The position numbers were made by a program, and so were the translations under genes. 64,000 nt of DNA, from positions 9,757,012 through 9,821,011 of the forward strand of contig OZ024809.1 of NCBI GenBank assembly GCA_964017045.1, given 5' to 3'. The DNA comes from Omphiscola glabra. Its lineage: Eukaryota; Mollusca; Gastropoda; Lymnaeidae. The notes under the pieces are model-generated. The model was not told the origin of the DNA and did no database searches. It was given only the letters and a program-made list of their open reading frames with translations. Positions 51,401 to 60,400 of this stretch are shown piece by piece (the stretch's first letter is position 1; the number at the start of each line of letters is the position of its first letter).

Positions 51401-54400
51401 ATGTGACATATTTAACTAGTTGCTTCAGACACATTCAGGTGGTGACATATTTAACTAGTTGCTTCAAACACATTCAAATGTGACATATTTAACTAGTTGC
51501 TTCAGACACATTCAGATGATGACATTTTAACTGGTTGCTTCAGACAAACTCAGATGATGAGATATTTAACTAGTTGCTTCAGACGAATTCAGATGGTGAC
51601 ATATTTAACAAGTTGCTTCAGACACATTCAGGTGGTGACATATTTAGCTAGCTGCTTCAGACACAATCAAATGGTGACATATTTAACTAGTTTCTTCGCA
51701 CACATTTAAATGGTGACATATTTAACTAGTTGCTTCAGACACACTAAGATGGTGACATATTTAACTAGTTGCTTCATACACACTCAGATGGGGACATATT
51801 TAACTAGTTGCTTCAGACACATTCAGGTGCTGACATATTTAACTAGTTGATTCAGACACACTCAGGTGGTGACATATTTAACTATCTGCTGCAGACACAT
51901 TAAGATGGTGACATATTTAACTAGTTGCTTCAGACACATTAAGGTAGTGACATATTTAACTAGTTACTTCAGACACATTCAAATGTGACATATTTAACTA
52001 GTTGCTTCAGACGAACTCAGATGGTGACATATTTAACTAGTTGCTTCAGACACATTTAAATGGTGACATATTTAACTAGCTGCTTCAGACACACTAAGAT
52101 GGTTACATATTTAACTAGTTTCTTCAGACACACTCAGGTGGTGACATATTTAACTAGTTGATTCAGACACATTCAGATGGTGACATATTTAACTAGTTGC
52201 TTCAGACACACTAAGATGGTGACATTTTTAACTAGTTGCTTCAGACTCACTAAGATGGTGACATATTTAGCTAGTTGCTTCATACACATTAAGATTGTGA
52301 CATATTTATCTAGTTGCTTCAGACACATTCAGATGTTGACATATTTAACTAGTTTCTTCAAACACACTAAGATGGTGATATGGTTACACGATCCGCCGAA
52401 TTGAAACATGCAGATGTGACTTACATTTGAAGTCAATTCTTGGACAGCTGGTTAATTTTCCAATCATTTTCACTTTTGTTTCAACAAATTTATTTTTGTC
52501 TTCATTATTTATCATCACCTTGGAGGAATCTTGATGCGGCACACATTGAGTATCGTCTCGCGGCACACAATGAGTATCGTCTCGCGACACACCAGTTGGT
52601 TAGCTGAGCAAACATCCCTGTCATCTTGTGTCATTTAGGTCTTGTTTCAAGTTGAACAAGATCTTTCTCAAATAACCCCAGAATATCCAAGGGTTTATCA
52701 AATAAGCTCAGATTATAACAGTGTTTATCAAATAACCTCAGATTATAACAGGTTTTATCAAATAAGCTTAGATTATAATAGGGTTTATAAAATAACCTCA
52801 GAATATATCAGGGTTTATCAAATAAGCTCAGATTATAACAGAGTTTATCAAATAAGCTCAGAATATCCCCGAGTTACCCAAATACTCTCAGATTACGAAA
52901 TAACCTCATTATATCACACAGTTTCTCATATAACCTCAGAATTATTGAGAATTCCATCCCGGACCCTCTGCAACCTCAGACCCATGGTCTAAGAACTACT
53001 CATGTTTTATTGAAAACTCCTCCACAGGCCAAGTTGACGTGACGCTTGCTGATAACCACCAAAGAGACACGCTAGAGTGCACCGTGACAGTTAATCTCAG
53101 CACTGCATTGAAGATCAACAACGTGAAAGTGACAAAGAACATCAACGCAACATTCGATGAATTGATAGATGATGCAGGGCAGAGCATAACTGTAAGTATA
53201 CTTTAATACTGAGGAACTAACTTTGTCATGTTAAAGTTAAAGTAACATTGTTTCTTTCCTTGACAGCAGCTGGAAATTAATTAAACAAACTCTAAATACA
53301 AAATTTTATTTATGAATGCTTTATATGCTTTTTTTATTATTTAATTTTATATTAAAACTCTAATGATCCACCCGCTTTAAAACCGCAGATTTATTACACC
53401 AATTATTTGAGAAAAATAAAAGAAAATATTACGCACCAAACGCAATTGGGATATTTTTACGAATCTCATTTAGCGCAGTTATTAGGAATTTGATTTCGTG
53501 AAATCAGTGTCACCATATTTTTTTCATCTTTCTCTTGAAAAACAAGAAAAACTTTTTTTTTTTTTTGGAAAAGGGAGGGGTGGGGGATGGGGCTGAAAAT
53601 TTGAGAGAATGTGTTGCCACGTGGCAATGAGATTTCTGAGCCAAGTTTCAGCTCGATAGGTTGACGGGAAGTGGGTCAATATGCCGTCCGGAGATTTTAC
53701 CACACACATACGATCGAAAGCGAAGTTAATATAAATATATATTTTTTTAATGATGATCCTTTAACTTTCAATTCATTTCATTAAATGCTTCTTATGTAAA
53801 GTCGATACGTGTCATGGTTTATGTAAAATAATTTGTACAGTTTAGTGTGCAATGGAACAAGAGCTATGTGCGATTCGTTTGCAATCATGGACTGGGTAGT
53901 AGTTGTTCGTGGGGGGATAGCAAGTCACTTATTCGAAAGAAACTTCATCGACAGACACTTCATCGACAGACACTCCATCGACAGACACTTCATCGACAGA
54001 CACTCCATCGAAAGACACTGCATCGACAGACACTTCATCGACAGACACTTCATCGACAGACACTTCATCGACATACACTTCATCGAAAGACACTCCATCG
54101 ACAGAAACTTCATCGACAGACACTTCATCGACAGACAATTCATCGACAGACACTTCATCGATAGACACTTCATCGACAGACAATTCATCGACAGACACTT
54201 CATCGACAGACACTTCATCGACAGACACTTCATCGACATACACTCCACCGACAGACACTTCATCGACAGACGATCCATCGAAAGACACTTCATTGATAGA
54301 CACTTCATCGACAGACACTTCATCGACAGACACTTCATCGACCGACACTCCATCGAAAGACACTTCATCGACAGACACTTCATCGACAGACTGTTCATCG

Positions 54401-57400
54401 ACAGAACATTTCATCGAAAGACACTTCATCGACAGACACTTCATCGACAGACACTTCATCGACAGACACTTCATCGACAGACACTTCATAGACAGACACT
54501 TCATCGAACGAAACTGTATAGAAAAATAAACTTAACTGGCAGACATTTTTGGTAGGGTAAGTTTCTGCATTCATGTACTGGCATATGTGCAACGGTTGGG
54601 GAAGCGATGCTGCCATCCTAACGTCTCTTAGCAGATGCCAGGGCAGCCTTTGACGCTTTCACGGCGGTATTGTCCAAGTGGTTCGAAGCGATTATTGTGC
54701 GTGGGAAGAATGATTGTTTATGCTGCACTGTGTTACTCCGAGGCAAAGTGAAGCATTTGCTATTGTTCCGGGTGTAATTGCTCATGGGGTTGTCAGACAC
54801 CTAACCCACAAATACTAGTTCTGAATTGAGGGCCTCGACCTGCTCCAATTCCCGCCTTTAAGTTGGTTTTGTCTTGAACTTTCCCAATGCCCGATAGTAA
54901 GTTGATTTTGTCTTGAACTTTCCCAATGCCCGATAGTAAGTTGATTTTGTCTTGAACTTTCCCAATGCCCGATAGTAAGTTGATTTTGTCTTGAACTTTC
55001 CCAATGCCCGATAGTAAGTTGATTTTGTCTTGAACTTTTCCAATGCCCGATAGTAAGTTGATTTTGTCTTGAACTTTCCCAATGCCCGATAGTAAGTTGA
55101 TTTTGTCTTGAACTTTCCCAATGCCCGATAGTAAGTTGATTTTGTCTTGAACTTTCCCAATGCCCGATAGTAAGTTGATTTTGTCTTGAACTTTCCCAAT
55201 TCCCGATAGTAAGTTGATTTTGTCTTGAACTTTCCCAACGCCCGCCAGTAAGATGATTTTGTCTTGAATTTTCCCAACGCCCTCCAGTATGTTGATTTTG
55301 TCTTGAACTTTCCCAATGCCCGCCAGTAAGTTGATTTTGTCTTGAACTTTCCCAATGCCCGATAGTAAGTTGATTTTGTCTTGAACTTTCCCAATGCCCG
55401 CCAGTAAGATGATTTTGTCTTGAACTTTCCCAATGCCCGATAGTAAGTTGATTTTGTCTTGAACTTTCCCAATTCCCGATAGTAAGTTGATTTTGTCTTG
55501 AACTTTCCCAATTCCCGCCAGTAAATTGATTTTCTTCTTCTTCTATATATTAAGGGCCCACGATCAATTTATTGATCATTATGGCTCCTATGAATGTAGA
55601 TGAGATTTTCAATGTTTCTGTTCCTGGTGTTGATGTGGATATTTCACTGGTTACAAGAGTAACTGCGTGAGGGTATCATGCACTGGGGGTTGGAATGCCT
55701 GAGGCAATAGACGCAAATGAGTCAAGTGTTGTCGCCTCAACTGTTCCTTTTGAAAGCGTGTTCCGGTCCCTGATTGTTTTTGGCAGGAATGAGCAGTTCC
55801 TATGCTGGCTTCTCGCTGGTATGAGCCGGAACTGCTTGTCATGGCCTCGTCGCTGTCTATGGGGAGATGGACGAGTTTCTGTTTAATGTCATAGCAGTGG
55901 ACTAGCCCATTATTTATCTTGTAAATCATGGAGAGCCTGGATAGTCGTCGTCGTTCCTCCAATAGTGACCAGCCCAGTTTTTCCAGCATGCTGCCAACAC
56001 TATAGGTATTCCTGTAGCGGTTCAGGACAAAGCGTGCTGCCCGTCGCTGTACTGCCTCCAACCTGTCGATGCTCTTCTGGTTGAATGAGTCCCAGAACGA
56101 AGATGCATAATCTAAAAGCGGCCGGACAAAGGCATTATAGGCTCTTTCTTTCACACTGGAGTTGCTGATCTTTAGAATACGCCTTAAGAACCCCAGGGTC
56201 TTGTTTGCCTGGTTGCACACATTGTTAATATGCTCGTCCCAGCGGACCTCTCTTTGAATGGTAATACCCAGAGACCTTACCGAGGAAACTGACTCAAGTA
56301 AATGGCCATGCAATTCATAGGGGTAGTGTAGAGGAGTACAACTTCTAGATACTGACAGTGTCTGGCACTTGGTCGGGTGAAATTCCATGTCCCAGCTCGC
56401 CTGCCACTCAGCTAACCGATTGAGATCCTCTTGTAGCTGGTCCTGGTCAGATCTGTTGGTGATCGTCCTATACATGGCTGTGTCATCTGCCAACAGTCTT
56501 GTGTGGGATGTCAGTTTCTTGGGTAGGTCATTGATGTATGCTAGGAACAAACAGGGGCCTAGCACCGAGCCCTGGGGGACCCCTGACTTAACATTGACAA
56601 AGGACGAGCTTGTGCCGTCCACCACTACTGCTTGACAACGGTTGTTGAGGAAGCTAGAGATCCATGATTTAGTAGTGCCTTGGATCCCATATCTCTGAAA
56701 TTTGTGTAGAAGCAAACTATGATTTTGTCTTGAACTGTTCCAACGCCCACCAGTATGTTGATCTTGCCTTAAGCTGTCCCAATGCATATAATTTTCTTTT
56801 TTTTAAAAAGAAAATATGGTTCAATAGTAAGTTCAATAGAGCGCAAAATATAATTCCCGATAACTACGCTAAATATTTTTTTTAGTAACGCATCTGTATT
56901 TGGTGCGTAATATTTTGTTTTCGTAAAATTAAGTCGTCTCAAATTAAATATGATGTAACAAATATTATTATTCTTTTTAAAAGTATTTGGGTCATAAGAA
57001 TATTTAGTATGATTCATCTTCGTGAAATAAAAAGAGTACATTGACGTTTCTTGGGTTGAAGGGGTGTAGCAAAAATTGGGCTTCTTAAATGTGCGTTACT
57101 TGAGTTCATGTATTGTCAAGTAACTTTAGTAGAAGTGATGTTCACCCGTTGCTTTCGCCAATTATTGAGCGAGCGTGCATGACTGATAATTGGTTGATTG
57201 ATTGGATACTTCTATAGCGCTGGTATCCATGCTACTTTAGCATGCTCACTGCGCTCAGGTGTAATCAAATCTATTAAACAAATAAGTCTTTAAATTTTTC
57301 ATAAAAAATTTCTGTCCTTGTCAGTACTCCTCAAAGATGGAGGTAAAATATTCCATAACTTTGGCGCTACCGCTCCGCTTCAAAAGAGCGCACTCCGTAC

Positions 57401-60400
57401 GACTTTTTTTTGTGTTCATCCACACTGGGAATTTTCAATAAGGACTGAGTTGAGGACCACAGGTTCTTTAAGGTTACATGTTTATATGTCGCATAAGAGA
57501 TGGAATCGGTGGGCCGTCGAGCGTGAGCTCTTAATGCCCCCCCCCCCCGGCGATCCCCCACACAAACCAGAGCACTGAAGGACTTAACCCGACTCCAGCC
57601 CGTGCGGGACAGCGCCGGGAACCTCCCCCTTGACCTAGAGGAGGCCCGGTCGACCGAGGACGCTGCGTTTAAAGCGTCCGCAGTTAACTCTCTGTGGGTC
57701 AGGACGGCTTTGCTTCCACTCCGGTGGTTTGGTGTTGCGTTACCAACCCCCACCGCCCAGGGAGTCTTTCGGTCGGGACGTTGGTAGTGGCGGGACGAAA
57801 CGGTTGCCTAGGGGCGGCTTTCTCACGGCCGCGTAGTTAAAATCATCGGCATGGGTTTTGAGGGCCACCCAAGCCTCATACCCATTAACAGCAACTAGTA
57901 ATCATGTTAGTGGCAGCTCCCGTTGCGTTGGGAGTCATGCGTTTGGCCGGGGTTTTTTTAGCTTCGGGTGGACAAGTCCCCCCTACTAGTCTGCCACGCC
58001 GCGAAGAGGCAAAACCCCATGTGGACGCCCCCGAATTTCTTCGAGGACGCGGTCGCTTACGCAACCCAGACATGTTTATAAAGCAGTTCTTTCAGATATT
58101 CTGATGCAGAGCCTTCTAAGCAGCTATACGCCAAGGACAGAATCTTGTGGTCTATGCGCTTACTAATAGGAACCCAATGGAGATCTCGTAGAACTGGGGT
58201 AATGTGGTCTGATCTCTTTTTCCGCGACACAATGCGTGCTGCAGAATTTTGCACCCTCTGGAGTCTCTGAATGTGATTCTGAGGCAAAGCCCACAAACAA
58301 CTGTTACAGTAATCTAATCTTGACTGGATTAGAGTTACTGCTACAGCATTTGCTGTTCTCTTATTGAGTTGAGGACTCAGCTGACCCAGGGCGCGTAGAT
58401 GACAGAAGCATGCCCTGACTACAGAACTGATATGAGGAATCATATTGAGTTTACTATCAATGAAGAAACCAAGGTCTCGGACAGTGGAGGACAACGGTAT
58501 CTCTGATTCACCAACTTTTATTGATGTGAAAGCAACTTTCCGAAGATTGGCGTCCGAACCACAAACAATTGCCTCAGTCACAAATAATCGCAGTTTGGTC
58601 TTTTTTTTTTTTTGATAATTCTGGACCAGATTCTGCTGCTTTTGCAATGTTCCTTTCTAATTTTCCATTAATTGGGTGGGGGCGGGGTGGTGTGGAGGAG
58701 GGGTTCCTATAGATCAATAGAAATATCTGATCAACTTTTACGATGTTTTCCTAGATCAGGGTGGAGAGCGGAGGGAAAGAAATCTTCGCCTTCATGGTCT
58801 TTGTCAAAAATTTCAAGCAGCTTACAAAATATTGTAGTATATTTCGTAAATGTAATGTTAACGAAATATTGGAACAGGGTATGTTGAAGCTTAAAATGAA
58901 AAGAAAGGACAACTAAAGGAGATAACGTTTCGGCTAAAAGCCTTCTTCAGACGACAAGACAGACAAAAGAACCCCCCAAAAAATCAAATAATAGAAATTA
59001 CTTCAAAACTTAGTGTCTCGAGTGGAATGTTTAGGTTAAATGGTCGGGTTAAAGTAATCTATATGCGTGAGCGTTAATCTTGACTAGAAGGTGCATAATT
59101 TTACGTCAGTCCTAGTGTGAATCTTAACTATGTGTGAGAGTTAATCTTGACAATGAGGCTGAGAATGTTTTCTGAAGGAACCTTCCAGTGCACCCAGTTT
59201 GTCCAGTGCACCCAGCAATGTCCAGTGCATCCGGCAATGTCCAGTGCACTCAGCAATGTCCATTGCACTCAGAAAGGTCCAGTGCACTCAGAAAGGTCCA
59301 GTGCACCCGGCAATGTCCATTGCACTCAGCAATGTCCAGTGCACTCAGAAAGGTCCAGTGCACTCAGAAAGATCCAGTGCATCCGGCAATGCCCAGTGCA
59401 CCCAGCAATGTCCAGTGCACCCAGCAATGTCCAGTGCACCCAGCATTGTCCAGTGCACTCAATAATGTCCAGTGCACTCAGAAAGGTCCAGTGCACTCAG
59501 AAAGTTCCAGTGCACATGGCAATGTCCAGTGCACTCAGCAAGGTCCAGTGCACCCGGCAATTTCCAGTGCACCCAGTAGTGTCCAGTGCACTCAGAAAGG
59601 TCCAGTGCACCCAGCAATGTCCAGTGCACTCAGAAAGGTCCAGTGCACTCAGAAAGGTCCAGTGCACCAGCAATGTCCAGTGCGCCCAGCAATGTCCAGT
59701 GCACCCAGAAATGTCCAGTGCACCCGGCAATGCCCAGTGCACTCAGAAAGGTCCAGTGCACCTGGCAATGTCCAGTGCACCCAGCAATGTGCAGTGCAAT
59801 CAGAAAGGTCCAGTGCACCCGGCAATGTCCAGTGCACCCAGCAATGTCCAGTGCACTCAGAAAGGCCCAGTGCACTCGGCAATGTTCAGTGCACCCAGCA
59901 ATGTCCAGTGCACTCAGAAATGTCCAGTGCACCCAGCAATGTCCAGTGCACTCAGAAAGGCCCAGTGCACCCGGCAATGTCCAGTGCACTCAATAATGTC
60001 CAGTGCACACGGCAATGTCCAGTGCACTCAGCAAGGTCCAGTGCACCCGGCAATTTCCAGTGCACTCAGAAAGGCCCAGTGCACCCAGCAATGTCCAGTG
60101 CACTCGTAAAAGTCCAGTGCACCCAGCAATGTCCAGTGCACTCAGATAGGTCCAGTGCTCTCAGCAATGTCCAGTACACTCAGAAAGGTCCAGTGCACAC
60201 AGCAATGTCCAGTGCACTCAGCAATGTCCGGTGCATTCAGAAAGGTCCAGTGCACTCAGAAAGGTCCAGTGCACTCAGCAATGTCCAGTGCACCCAGCAA
60301 TGTCCAGTGCACTCGGCAATGTCCAGTGCACCCAGCAATGTCCAGTGCACTCAGAAAGGTCCAGTGCACCCAGCAATGTCCAGTGCACTCAGAAAGGTCC

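Noticed and set aside
27930..52383. CRISPR-like array
   Set aside because: Units are contiguous 38/39-bp repeats with no unique spacers, and the context is an animal intron.
53833..54555. 240-codon HFIDR frame and VDEVS/LSMKC minus frames
   Set aside because: The 15-bp array again; no domain.
54858..55511. 217-codon minus frame GKFKTKSTYYRAL
   Set aside because: 39-bp minisatellite, demonstrably an array because it is split by a LINE and continues beyond it.
57367..57753. 128-codon minus frame
   Set aside because: Lies in the GC-rich dispersed repeat. GC-rich DNA has few stops, and the frame is not kept in the second copy.
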